From positions 44,555,829 to 44,619,828 of the forward strand of contig NC_087067.1 in NCBI RefSeq assembly GCF_963678635.1: 64,000 nt of DNA, in the 5' to 3' direction. The translations under genes and the position numbers were made by a program. The stretch's first letter is position 1; each line of letters begins with the position of its first letter. The DNA is from Symsagittifera roscoffensis (lineage: Eukaryota > Xenacoelomorpha > Acoela > Convolutidae). A model generated the notes under the pieces. The model saw only the letters and a list, made by a program, of their open reading frames with translations, searched no databases and had not been told where the DNA came from. This document shows positions 30,471 through 43,104 of the stretch, in pieces.

Positions 30471-30597
30471 GAGCCGACAAGTTGGATCCTTTCACCGTTC
30501 AATTTTCCATCCAGCCAATCTTCAAAACTCAATTCTCATCATTCCACTTTTTGCTTTCCCTTCACCTGATTCACCTCACATTAACACATATTCCGGC

Positions 30598-32254
30598 ATG
30601 AATTCTGATGCTAACTCAGAATTCAAAGTTTTTCATACAATTTCTCAATTTGATAACTCAGACTTAAAAACCCCTGATGAATTCGCAGATTCAGAATCCG
30701 GTCCCTCTACTTTTTCTCGAACCCCCCTTTCGACCCATCCACTCCCAAGCCCAAAGTGAATCCCCTTCTATCCTCTCTCACGTTTCCCAAGTGACACCAA
30801 CCTACTCCCCTCTTACAGATGAACGTTCCAACAATAATTCCCCAGATAACACACAAATATCATATGTACTAAACAATCTAATAACACTGCAATAACAAGT
30901 ACAACACTCTCAAATCCTTAACCTTCATCAATTATCATCAACCATAACGTCATCAAACCCACCAACTACCACACCTTCTTCAGCTTACACAACTTCTTTA
31001 GCTCAATCCTCAACATGAACTCAACCAACTTCTAGTACTAACTGTGCTTACACAAATTTCAAACGGAAATTCCCCAATCACCCGTCCCATCGAAACCCGG
31101 AACCACCCGAAATTATATAAATCACCCAGATCATACAAACACTACCAAATTTCTCCAAGTAACTTTACCCTTCTTTCCTCAATATAGATATAACCACTCC
31201 GACCCTAATGCTGAACAACCAAATTATGTAGATGAATATGTACTAATCCCTACACTTCACTGGACATCATATTATAATTTTTCAAATCCACTTGCTTTAT
31301 CACTGCTTAATACACTACAGGGCATAGAAAGAAAAAAATGACATTTTTAGACTAACTAAAGCACTAACACTTCGAAGTTTCACACATGTAGGATACAAAA
31401 AAGTTATTTAAAACATTCAGCGCACCCCGAGCTAACAAGTATTACATCGAGTACTACGACCATAATATCATCAGACCTAACCAAGATCAATTCCTCGACG
31501 ACGATCACTTCGCTAACCCCCAATCAACCGAAAAATTCTTCATCTGAACACCTTATCTCTTCACACTTAACACACTAGATAAAAAACACCACCACATCCT
31601 TTCAGAAGCACTTTGTGATATCCAAGCTTATGAATCATTTTATAAAAAATTTGAAACCTTTTCACAAACCCTTTACTTCCTCACACCCAAAGAACGTGAT
31701 TTGCACTGTTCACACGACATCATTTAAAAAATATTCAGACACATACTTACACTTATTATCGATTCATACAAAATCTCTTTGACTTACATGAACCATCACG
31801 ACAACACCATCATCGATATCAATTCATTAACTCCAAATACTTGTCACCGTTTGTTCTTAATTTCTTATATTGCATTAAAAATACTAACTTTCAAGGCATC
31901 CACCGTAACTATGACCCCATCACGCAAATGTATATAATCTGTCCCCTCACCAAAACCTTCAACGCCGAAGAATCCCTACCTTTTATTGTCCCGCATGAAT
32001 ACTTTCAACCTGTCGAGGTACCAATTTTAGAATTCATACACAATACTAAATATAATCACAAGCTTATTATTTTAATCCAAAACAAACTTTACGATTTTTC
32101 CATTGGCACTGAAAAACTAAAAACCATTAAAGCACTCCATTTGCTTTCGCCACTGTTTCAGACTAAAAACATCATTCGCATATTAGCAAAGCTACTAACC
32201 ACATCTGATGTCATCCACGATGTTTTCTCTCATGAATTCCTTCCTGATGAATAA
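30598..32254 (+). pseudogene. ORF-X of element 2, broken copy
   Basis: This is the relative of ORF-X at 6063-7734. Its Met at 30598 lies in the same place and leads to KTPDEFADSESG. The Pro/Ser-rich N-terminal region follows in two registers up to about 31060. A heavily broken middle comes next. The C-terminal 137 codons (31841-32254) are again open, with NYDPITQMYIICPLTKTFN and LEFIHNTKYNHK, ending FLPDE. The good match at the C terminus after so much decay elsewhere indicates that the ancestral protein was real and of similar length in both elements. Confidence 0.6.
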
Positions 32255-33631
32255 GTAAGTTTGAATTGATTAAATTAAAACTGACATTTTCGAAATAACA
32301 CTAACCATTCTTTTTTAAATGTTTTTTCTTTTTCTTTAGTCTTCAAATCACGATCATCTACATACAGAAAAACCAAATGAAAACTCGAAACTTTTTCATA
32401 AAGTATAATCTTCTATTACCAAACCGCATTGAATGATGCAGTAAAATTTCTCGCCCACAGTAGTCAATTGTTATATAATTTCTTTTCCCAATGTAGTAAA
32501 TCTAAATACAAGGAAAATCAATTATTAAAGTCAACTCCCACAAAGCAGTAAATTTAAAAAATTCAAGTAGTAAATTTATACAAAAGAAAGCAGTACTAAC
32601 CTTTTAACAGACGCTTCTTTATGTTCACTCGCACAAGAATTCTATCCGAACTCGCACAGCTCGCCTACGACCAATTGTTTGAAATAATGATTTTGAAGTT
32701 TTAACTTTCACTAACAACAACTCAAACAAGCAATAACAAGTTTCAAACTTTCTTTTATTTGATTTTTAAGAAAAGGACACAACCAAAACAACAAAAGGAA
32801 AAAGCCAGTAACAAACACAACATAAAAAGTTAACACAAAACAGGACCCCATAAAAAACCAGCATGCAATCATACCTTCACTCCTGGCCTAACCCAGCAGA
32901 AGAGGACGTCCTGATCATACTTAATAGCCGGCCTAACCCACCGTACTAGAGAACACGCTTTGTGACCCACTCCCTTTTTTTGAGGAGAGCTACTCAAGGG
33001 TGAGTAACTCTTTAAGACTAACAGAACTAGAAGAAACACTTTTGCGATAAGAGCTAATTAAAGATCATAACTAAAAAACCAGAATTAACAAAAAATTAAT
33101 ATATGTAAATTATATAATACAGTATATAGATCATACACGACCACGAAGACGAGCATCAAGAAACTAGACGACCCCCCACACACTCAATCTGCCGAATGGC
33201 TAAACACAACTGATATGCCGCCCACAATCACAACTCAAAGGATTTGAAGTACGACTTGACTTCACAATAAAGGATTTCATTGAATCAGATCAATGACCAT
33301 CTCGATGTTCAAGTATGCGTCCAGATCCGAATTACAAGGCATTCCCTCCAAACTCGATCTTCACGCCATTCGCAAACAAGGTCGAAACACAGTCAGTTTT
33401 CCGCCGAACAAGAACAAACGATCATAACAAACCATTTGGAAATCAGATCGATTTTGTTGGCGGTCACAGTCATTGTTGAATGACAAAACGATATCCACTA
33501 TTCCGGCTTCCTGGAGCTTCCTTCTCCATGAACTGCATAGAAATGATGCTCGCGAAATACAAACGATCATCATCCATCCTCCATTACAGATAGAAGTTAA
33601 AGAACAAAAAACTCTGTAAGCCCCGGATGGA
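32255..33631 (+). other. 3' untranslated block of element 2, with a 0.4-kb extra segment
   Basis: It aligns with the element 1 block (duplicated GGCCTAACCCA, CTCACCC-type words near 32990). A segment of about 410 bp (33154-33563) has no counterpart in element 1; it is bordered by CGAGCATC on the left and GATGCTCG on the right. No frame in it is convincing. The last bases before the LTR (CCCCGGATGGA) are the polypurine-tract position. Confidence 0.55.
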
Positions 33632-34009
33632 TGGAACCAGATCCAAACTATAATTTATTATTGGTTATAATTTAGATATTTTATCCCTATAAAATATTAA
33701 AGACGAACCAATCATACTCCATCAAAGTAACAACCCATTTATTTGTAACTGCGGAAATTACTTGTAATTTCAGCACCAGAGAGATTTGAATTTAACTTAC
33801 AACTTAGTTGCTTTCTCCAAGAGACCGAATCGTAAAAAGCCACTATACTCTAGATCTATTGAGACTAGGAGATATAAGAGTAGAATTAGGATCGGTATTA
33901 GACTAAGGAGTTGCACGAATCTGTCCGGCCGAAAATAAGATAGCGTGACGAGCAGACGTTGTACCCTATCTGAAATTACTCTATGAGTTGGAACATCCAT
34001 TCTAACTCA
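33632..34009 (+). repeat. 3' LTR of element 2 (378 bp)
   Basis: It runs from TGGAACCAGATCC to TCTAACTCA. It is more diverged from its partner at 26881-27259 than the two full element 1 LTRs are from each other, so element 2 appears older. AAAT follows at 34010-34013. Confidence 0.88.
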
Positions 34010-34013
34010 AAAT

Positions 34014-34784
34014 CTTCAAACGATTTTTTTCTAGTTTCTGCATGGTTACGAAACGGTTGTTGAACACCTGTGGAAATACTCCTGACTAATTTTTTCCCTT
34101 ACCAAGTCGCCATATAACTCATTCGGTATATAACTTTTGCTCCGTTTCCAAGTTAGGATCTTTTTTCATCCGTTTGGGATCTTTTGGGATCCTAAATCGT
34201 TTTTTTCTCGGAGAAAGCTTGCTGGGGAAAAATGGCCAAACTAAATAAACTCTTGGCTGTCCTGATGCTTTTGGTAAGACCTGGTTACCTCTCGTCGAAG
34301 GGACCGGGCGAGAACATCCTTTATAAAGCGAGAGATGCATGATCTAGTTTTCACCAAGGGTTTGGACTCCAGTACTTTTGTACTGGGCCTTTCCGTTGGT
34401 CCGATAAATCCTGCACGCGCCACATTACGAGGCCAAACTGTGCACTGGATAGGCGTATATCTCTAAAAGAGCGTCCTTGTTGCGGAATCTGCTTACAATT
34501 CACAAAAAAAAACAGTTTGCCTGCACCAAAGTTTCGTGAATACACTCAATTATAATCGATTTTTTTTTCAACAAAAATGTTCTTTATTTAATCGATTATA
34601 ATGGAAAATTTAGACAAAGTAATGGGTTTTTAATCTATAATAATCGATTAAAATTCATTTTTGTTTTCAAAATAACCGATAACTTTTTTGTAAATTTTTA
34701 ACCATATTTTTGCAGTTTTCTGCGAAACTCGAGCGCGAACGAACGCGTCCATCAAACCTAATCACGGTTCACTACCTACCTGTG
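34014..34784. other. Unassigned DNA; balanced composition at 34120-34545, AT-rich after
   Basis: Minus-strand frames of 60-73 codons at 34119-34545 lie in DNA of more even base composition than the surroundings, but they overlap each other and show no domain. From 34548 to 34690 AATCGATTA-like words recur, as near 2300. Confidence 0.35.
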
Positions 34785-34980
34785 TCCCCCACTACGCAGC
34801 CTCTTGTCACCCCATCCCCCTCTCTTCCCCCACGATGCCCCACCTTCCTCCTCTACCCCCTCCCCCAATTCCCCACTAATTATCTCACGTCCCCCAATAT
34901 TTCCCCCATGTCCCCGCTACCCCCTCTTCCACGTCCCCCACTATGCTCGCATCCCTCTTTTTACAGCTCATCTCACCCGC
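34785..34980 (+). repeat. C-rich degenerate minisatellite
   Basis: Words such as ACGTCCCCCA, CCCCACTA and CCCCCTC recur in degenerate form over about 195 bp. The plus strand is almost purine-poor. The Pro-rich frames across it (34710-35036) follow from this composition and are not taken as genes. Confidence 0.6.
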
Positions 34981-35291
34981 GTTGTGGTGTTTGCAAAAAA
35001 ACTGAAATAAAAAAGAGTAACAAAATATGTTTTTGACTTATTATAAATAACTTATAGACGAAACCACGAAATGAATAAAACTAACAAGGATAGTCGGTCA
35101 CTGTGCAAATAGCACAGAATCCGACCACAGTCTTAAAATTATACAAAAACATTTTCTCAAAATTTTGTCATTTTTTTCTGCATGTTTTGATGAAAAATCT
35201 TAATAAAAAAAATTCTCAAGTTTTGATTCCTAAAATTGCGCTAAAAACTCCAAAACCTATCTTTTCTTCTGTACAACTAAGTTTTTTCGGC
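34981..35291. other. Unassigned AT-rich DNA
   Basis: No gene is seen. The duplicated block begins at its right edge. Confidence 0.4.
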
Positions 35292-35823
35292 TTAAATTGA
35301 GCTGAAAAAAGCTATTGTAATTACTCGAAACTAATTAGCTTAAAATTAGACCAAAAATAAAAAAAACTCAAAAACCGGTTTTTCTTGACACCGTGAAATT
35401 TTTTTTTGAATTTTTCAAATGTCGTGTGAATCATGACTGAAAGGGCGTTAAAATGATATATCACTCAACCCTGTCCGATGATTATTTATGATAGCTCATT
35501 GCGCGTGGAAAAAAACCTAACCAAATCCAAAGTTTCTCCCCATCTTTAATGGTCGGAACAATAAGTGTAAGCTTAGTATGAACAAATGAAAATAGCACAC
35601 AAAAAGATAAAAAGAAACAATTCTAATCCACTGTAATAGATTACAACGGATTATATTTCGTTCGATAAAATGTTTTCCAGAGTGAATTGAAAATATCTTA
35701 TTACAATTGCTTCGAAGTTTTTTTTGTATCAAAGGCAAATTGTAACCAATCTTAACTTTTTGCAAATTTTTTGTAATTTTTTAAATTTAACAATTTTTTA
35801 GCTTTTTCGTCTTAATTTACTCA
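35292..35823. other. Non-satellite block at the head of duplication copy 1
   Basis: AT-rich and noncoding as far as can be seen. The 82-codon minus-strand frame at 35517-35765 is identical to the one at 47087-47335 because the block is duplicated; it shows no domain. It contains TAATAGATTACAACGGATTA-like words. Confidence 0.6.
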
Positions 35824-37573
35824 AAGACAAACCAGACCAGACCAACCAGACCAAATCAAACCAGACCAAACCAAACCAAACCAGACAAGACCAGACCAGA
35901 CCAGACCAAGCCAAACCAAACCAGACCAAGCCAAACCAAACCAGACCAAACCAAACCAAACCAGACCAAGCCAAACCAAACCAGACCAAGCCAAACCAAA
36001 CCAGGTCAAACCAAACCAGACCAAACCAAACCACACCAAATCAAATCAGACCAAGCCAAACCAAACCAGACCAAACCGGCGGACCAAACCAAACCAGACC
36101 AAACCAAACCGGACCAAACCAAACCAGACAAAACTAAAGCAGACCAAACCAAACCAGACTAAACCAAACCACACCAAATCAGACCAAACCAAACCAAACC
36201 AGACCAAACCAAACCAGACCAAGCCAACCCAAACCAAACCAGACCAAACCAAACCAGACCAAACCGGACTAAACCAAACCAGACTAAACCAAACCAGACC
36301 ATACCTAACCAATCCAAACCAAACCAGGCCAAACGAAACCAGACCAAACCAAACCAGATCAAACCAAACCAGACCGAACCAGACCAAACCAGACCAAACC
36401 AAACCAGGCCAAACCAAACCAGACCAAGATAAACCAAACCAGACCAAACGAAACTAGACCAAACCGGACCAAACAAAACCAGAGCAAACCGCATCAGACA
36501 AAATCAGACCAGACCAGACCAAACCAAACCAAACCAAACCAAACCAAACCAAACCAAACCAGAACAAACCAAACCAGACTAAATCAGACCAGAACAAACC
36601 AAACCAAATCAGAACAAACCGGACCAAACCACACCAGACCAAACCAAACCAGACCAAACCAGACCAAACCAAACCAGACCAAACCAGACCAGACCAAACC
36701 AAACCAATCCAGAACAAACCGGACCAAAACAAACCAGACCAAATCAAACCAGACCAGACCAGACCAGACCAAACCAAACCAAACCAGAACAAACCAGACC
36801 AAACCAAACCAGATCAAACCAAACCAGACCAAACCAAACCAGACCAAACCAAACCAGACCAAACCAAACCAGACCAAACCAAACCAGACCAAACCAGACC
36901 AGACCAAACCAAACCAATCCAGAACAAACCGGACCAAACCAAGCCAGACCAAATCAAACCAGACCAGACCAAACCAAACCAGACCAAACCATACCAAACC
37001 AAACCAGGCCAAACCAAATCAGACCAAACCAAACCAGGCCAAATCAAATCAGACCAAACCAAACCAGACCAAACCAAACCAGACCAAACCAGATCAAACC
37101 AAACCAGACCAAACCAAACCAGACCAAGCTAAACGAAACCAGACCAAAGCAAACCAGACCAAAACAGACCAGACCAAACAAACCAAACCAAAACAAACAG
37201 GACCGAACCTAATCGAACCAAACCAAACCAGACCAAACCAAACCAGACCAGACCAGACCAAACCAAACCAGACCAAACCAAACCAGACCAAACCAAACCA
37301 GGCCAAACCAAATCAAACCAAGCCAAACCAGACTAAACCAAACCAGACCAAACTAAACCAGACCAAACCAAACCAAACCAGACCAAACCAAACCAGACCA
37401 AACCAAACCAAACCAAACCAGACCAAACCAAACCAGACCAAGCTAAACCAAACCGACCAAACCAAATCAGACCAAACCAAACTAGACCAAACCGGACCAA
37501 ACCAAACCAGACCAATCCAAACCAGATCAGACCAAACCAAACCAGGACAAACCAAATCAGACCCAACCAGACT

Positions 37574-40500
37574 GGACTATACCGGACGAAACCAAACCAG
37601 ACCAGATCAGACCAGACCAAACCAAACTAGACCAAACCAAACCAGACCAAGCCGAATTAGACCAAATCAAACCAAAGCAAACTAGACCAAACTAAACTAG
37701 ACCGAACCAAACCTGACCAAACCAAACCAAACCAAACCAGACCAGACCAAACCAGACCAGAAAAAACCAGACCAAGCCAAACCAAACCAGACCAAGCCAA
37801 CCCATACCAGACCAAACCAAACCAGACTAAACAAAACCAGACCAAACCGGATCAAACCAAACCAGACCAAAGCAAACTAGACCAAACTAAACTAGACCGA
37901 ACCAAACCAAACCAGACCAAACCAAACCAGACCAGACCAAACCAAACCAGACCAAACCAAACCAGACCAAACCAAACCAGGCCAAACCAAATCAAACTAA
38001 GCCAAACCAGACTAAACCAAACCAGACCAAACTAAACCAGACCAAACCAAACCAAACCAGACCAAACCAAACCAGACCAAACCAAACCAAACCAAACCAG
38101 ACCAAACCAAACCAGACCAAGCTAAACCAAACCGACCAAACCAAATCAGACCAAATCAAACTAGACCAAACCAAACCAGACCGAAAAAAAAACCAGACCA
38201 AGCCAAACCAAACCTGACCAAGCCAGACCAAACCAGACCAAACCAGACTAAACGAAACCAGATCAAACCAAACCAGACCAAGCTAAACGAAACCAGACCA
38301 AACCAAACCAGACCAAACCGGACCAAACCAGAGCAAACCAAAGCAGACAAATCCAAACCAGAACAAACCAAACCAGGTCAAAACAAATCAGACCAAGCCT
38401 CGCCAGACTAAACCAAACCAGACCAAACCAAAACAAACCAAACCAAACCAAACAAAAACAGACCAAACCAAATCAGACCAATTCAAACCAGACCAAACCA
38501 ATTCAGACCGAACCAACCCGGACCAAACCAAACCAGACCAGACTGAACCAGACCAAACCAAACCAGACCAAACCAAACCAGGCTTAACCAAACCAGACTA
38601 AACCAAACCAGACCAAACCGGACCAAACCAAACCAGACCAAACCAAACTAGACCAAACCAAACGAAATCAGACCAGACCAAACCAAACCAAACCAAACCA
38701 GACCAAACCAGACCAAACCAGACCAAACCAAACCAAACCAGACCACAACAATCCAGACCAAACCAAAACAGACCAAACTGGACCAAACCAAACCAGGCCA
38801 ATCCAAACCAGATCAGACCAAACCAAACCAGGACAAACCAAATCAGACCCAACCAGACTGGACTATACCGGACGAAACCAAACCAGACCAGATCAGACCA
38901 GACCAAACCAAACTAGACCAAACCAAACCAGACCAAGCCGAATTAGACCAAATCAAACAAAAGCAAACTAGACCAAACTAAACTAGACCGAACCAAACCT
39001 GACCAAACCAAACCAAACCAAACCAAACCAGACCAGACCAAACCAGACCAGAAAAAACCAGACCAAGCCAAACCAAACCAGACCAAGCCAACCCATACCA
39101 GACCAAACCAAACCAGACTAAACAAAACCAGACCAAACCGGATCAAACCAAACCAGACCAAAGCAAACTAGACCAAACTAAACTAGACCGAACCAAACCA
39201 AACCAGACCAAACCAAACCAGACCAGACCAAACCAAACCAGACCAAACCAAACCAGACCAAACCAAACCAGGCCAAACCAAATCAAACTAAGCCAAACCA
39301 GACTAAACCAAACCAGACCAAACTAAACCAGACCAAACCAAACCAAACCAGACCAAACCAAACCAGACCAAACCAAACCAAACCAAACCAGACCAAACCA
39401 AACCAGACCAAGCTAAACCAAACCGACCAAACCAAATCAGACCAAATCAAACTAGACCAAACCAAACCAGACCGAAAAAAAAACCAGACCAAGCCAAACC
39501 AAACCTGACCAAGCCAGACCAAACCAGACCAAACCAGACTAAACGAAACCAGATCAAACCAAACCAGACCAAGCTAAACGAAACCAGACCAAACCAAACC
39601 AGACCAAACCGGACCAAACCAGAGCAAACCAAAGCAGACAAATCCAAACCAGAACAAACCAAACCAGGTCAAAACAAATCAGACCAAGCCTAACCAGACT
39701 AAACCAAACCAGACCAAACCAAAACAAACCAAACCAAACCAAACCAAACAAAAACAGACCAAACCAAATCAGATCAATTCAAACCAGACCAAACCAATTC
39801 AGACCGAACCAACCCGGACCAAACCAAACCAGACCAGACTGAACCAGACCAAACCAAACCAGACCAAACCAAACCAGGCTTAACCAAACCAGACCAAACC
39901 AAACCAGACCAAACCGGACCAAACCAAACCAGACCAAACCAAACTAGACCAAACCAAACGAAATCAGACCAGACCAAACCAAACCAAACCAAACCAGACC
40001 AAACCAGACCAAATCAGACCAAACCAAACCAAACCAGACCACAACAATCCAGACCAAACCAAAACAGACCAAACCGGACCAAACCAAACCAGACCAATCC
40101 AAACGAGATCAGACCAAACCAAACCAGGACAAACCAAATCAGACCCAACCAGACTGGACTATACCGGACGAAACCAAACCAGACCAGATCAGACCAGACC
40201 AAACCAAACTAGACCAAACCAAACCAGACCAAGCCGAATCAGACCAAATCAAACCAAAGCAAACTAGACCAAACTAAACTAGACCAAACTAAACTAGACC
40301 GAACCAAACCTGACCAAACCAAACCAAACCAGACCAGACCAAACCAGACCAGAAAAAACCAGACCAAGCCAAACCAAACCAGACCAAGCCAATCCATACC
40401 AGACCAAACCAAACCAGACTAAACAAAACCAGACCAAACCGGATCAAACCAAACCAGACCAAAGCAAACTAGACCAAACTAAACTAGACCGAACCAAACC

Positions 40501-41450
40501 TGACCAAACCAAACCAAACCAAACCAGACCAGACCAAACCAAACCAGACCAAACCAAACCAGACCAAACCAGACCAAACCAAACCAGACCACAACAATGC
40601 AGACCAAACGAAACCAGACCAAACCAAACCAGACCAAACCAAACCAGACCGAACCAATCCAGAAGACCAAACCAATCCAGACCAAACCAAACCAAACCAA
40701 ACCAATTCAAACCAGACCATACCAAATCAGACCAAACCAATCCAGACCAAACCAAACCAGACCAAACCAAACCAGACCAAAAATACCAAAAATGTTACCA
40801 AAACTGTTAGTCATAGAATTTCCATTAATGGGAAAATGTTATTTATAGAGATTTGTATGGATTTGCACGACAAAAAATTTTCCATATATGAGAAACGAGA
40901 CCAATCCAAACCAGACCAAACCGGAACAAACCAAACCAGATCAAACCAAACCAGACTAAGGCAAAACAGGCTAAACCAAATCAGACCAAACCAAACTATA
41001 CTAAACCAAACTAGACCAAACCAAACCAAACCAAACCAGACAAAACCAAATCAGACAAAACCAAACCAGGACAAACCAAATCAGAACAAACCAAACTGGA
41101 CTAAACCGGACCAAACCAAACCAGACCAAATCAGACCAAATCAGACCATACCAAACCAAACTAGACCAAACCAAACCAAACCTGACCAAACCAAACCAGA
41201 CCAGACCAGACCAGACCAGACCAGACCAAACAAGACCAGTCCAAACAAAACCAGACCAAACCAAACATGACCAAACCAAATCAGACCAAACCAAACCAGG
41301 ACAAACCAGACCAAATCAAACCACTCAGACCAAAACAAAACCAGACCATACCAAACCAGACCAAACCATTCCAGACCAAACCAAACCAAACCAGACCAAA
41401 CCAAAGCAGACCAAACCAAACCAGACCAAAACAAATCAAACCAGACCAGA
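37574..41450. repeat. Higher-order repeat of about 1.29 kb within the satellite
   Basis: The marker word GGACTATACCGGACG recurs at 37574, 38860 and 40156 (spacing 1286 and 1296), with long shared context around it, including an A9 interruption (CGAAAAAAAAACC) at about 38182 and 39473. The same series is at 49122, 50418 and 51709 in the second copy. The right limit is approximate. Confidence 0.75.
40779..40895 (+). repeat. Embedded non-satellite module, copy 1 (short form)
   Basis: AAAATACCAAAAATGTTACC, then a palindromic TTTCCATTAATGGGAAA, then GTATGGATTTGCACG and TTTTCCATATATGAGAAAC, flanked on both sides by pentamer satellite. It lacks about 19 bases that the long form has after GAGATTT. 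Confidence 0.85.
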
Positions 41451-42969
41451 CCAAACCAAACCAGACCAAACCAAACTGGACCAAACCGAAACAGACCAAA
41501 CCAAATCAGACCAAGCCAAACCAGACTAAACCAAACCAGACCAAACCAAACCAGACCAAACCAGACCAAACCAAACTGGACCAAACCGAACTAGACCAAA
41601 ACAAATCAGACCAAGCCAAACCAGACTAAACCAAACCATACCAAGCCAAACCAGACTAAACCAAACCAGACCAGACCAAACAAAACCAGACCAAACCAAA
41701 CATGACCAAACCAAATCAGACCAAACCAAACCAGGACAAACTAGACCAAATCAAACCACTCAGACCAAAACAAAACCAGACCATACCAAACCAGGCCAAA
41801 CCATTCCAGACCAGACCAAACCAAACCAAACCAAACCAGACCAAACCAAACCAGACCAAAACAAATCAAACCAGACCAGACCAAACCAAACCAGACCAAA
41901 CCAAAGTGGACCAAACCGAACCAGACCAAACCAAATCAGACCAAGCCAAACCAGACTAAACCAAACCAGACCAAACCAAACCAAACCAAACCAAACCAAA
42001 CCAAACCAAACCAGACCAAACCAGACCAAGCCAAACCAAACCAAACCAAACCAAACCAGATCAAAACAAACCAGACCAAACCAAACCAGACCAAACCAAA
42101 CCAGACCAAGCCAAACCAAACCAGACCAAGCCAAACCAGACAAAACAACCCGAACAAAACCAGAACAAACCAAAAAAGACCAAACCAAACCAGATCAAGC
42201 CAAACGAAACCAGACCAAACCAAACAAGACCAAACCGGACCAAACCAAACCAGACCAGGCTAAACCAAACTAGACCAAACCAAACCAAACCAAACCAGAC
42301 AAAACCAAATCAGACAAAATCAAACCAGGCCAAACCAAACCAGACTAAACCAAACAAGACCGAAACAAACCAGACCAAGCCAAACCAAACCAGACCAAGC
42401 CAAGCCAGACCGAACCAAACCAGACAAACGAAACCAAACAAAACCAGACCAAACCAAACGAGACCAAACCAAACCAGACCAAACCAAACCAGATCAAACC
42501 AAATCAGATCAAACCAAACCAGACTGAACCAAACAGACCAAACCAAACAAAACCAGAACAAAATAAATCACACAAAACCAAACCAAATCAGACCAAACCA
42601 GCCCAGACCAAACCAAACCAGACCAAACCAAAGCAGACCAAACCAAACCAGACCAATCCAAACCAGACCAAATCAAAGCAGACCAAGCCAAATTAAACCA
42701 GACCAAGCCAAACCAAACCAGAGCAAACCAAACCAGACCAAACCAAACCAAACCAGACCAAATCAAACCAGACCATACGAAACCAGACCAAACCAATCCA
42801 GACCAAACCAAAACTGACCAAATTAAACCAGACCAAACCGGACCAAACTAAACCAGACCAAACCAGACCAAACCAAACCAAACCAAACTAGAGCAAACCA
42901 AACCAGACAATACCAAATCAGACCAAACCAATCCAGACCAAACCAAACCAAACCAAACCAAATCAGACC

Positions 42970-43104
42970 AAAAATACCAAAAATGTTACCTAAACTGTTG
43001 GTCATACAATTTCCAGTTATGGGAAAATGTTATTTATAGAGACTTCATACAAATTTCTGTACGTATGGATTTGCATGACAAAAAATTTCCCATATATGAG
43101 AAAC
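42970..43104 (+). repeat. Embedded module, copy 2 (long form)
   Basis: Long form with TTCATACAAATTTCTGTACG inserted relative to copy 1. It contains the octamer ATTTGCAT and TTTCCCATATATGAG. Confidence 0.85.

Larger units (their letters stand above)
26881..34009 (+). mobile_element. LTR retrotransposon element 2, internally deleted relative of element 1
   Basis: The element is bounded by TG...CA LTRs and by the direct duplication AAAT (26877-26880 and 34010-34013). Its leader, ORF0, ORF1, env tail, ORF-X and 3' block align in order with element 1 but are clearly diverged. Between about 29690 and 29760 ORF1 downstream sequence is joined directly to the last part of env, so roughly 11 kb (gag capsid, pol, accessory frames and most of env) is missing. 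It lies in the opposite orientation to element 1, with the two 5' ends about 3.1 kb apart. It cannot encode its own enzymes. Confidence 0.88.

Noticed and set aside
34119-34545. Possible minus-strand host exon cluster in balanced-composition DNA
   Set aside because: Three mutually overlapping short frames, no splice-site logic and no recognisable protein motif.
34710-35036. Pro-rich frames of 68-108 codons
   Set aside because: They translate a C-rich low-complexity tract and are open in more than one frame.
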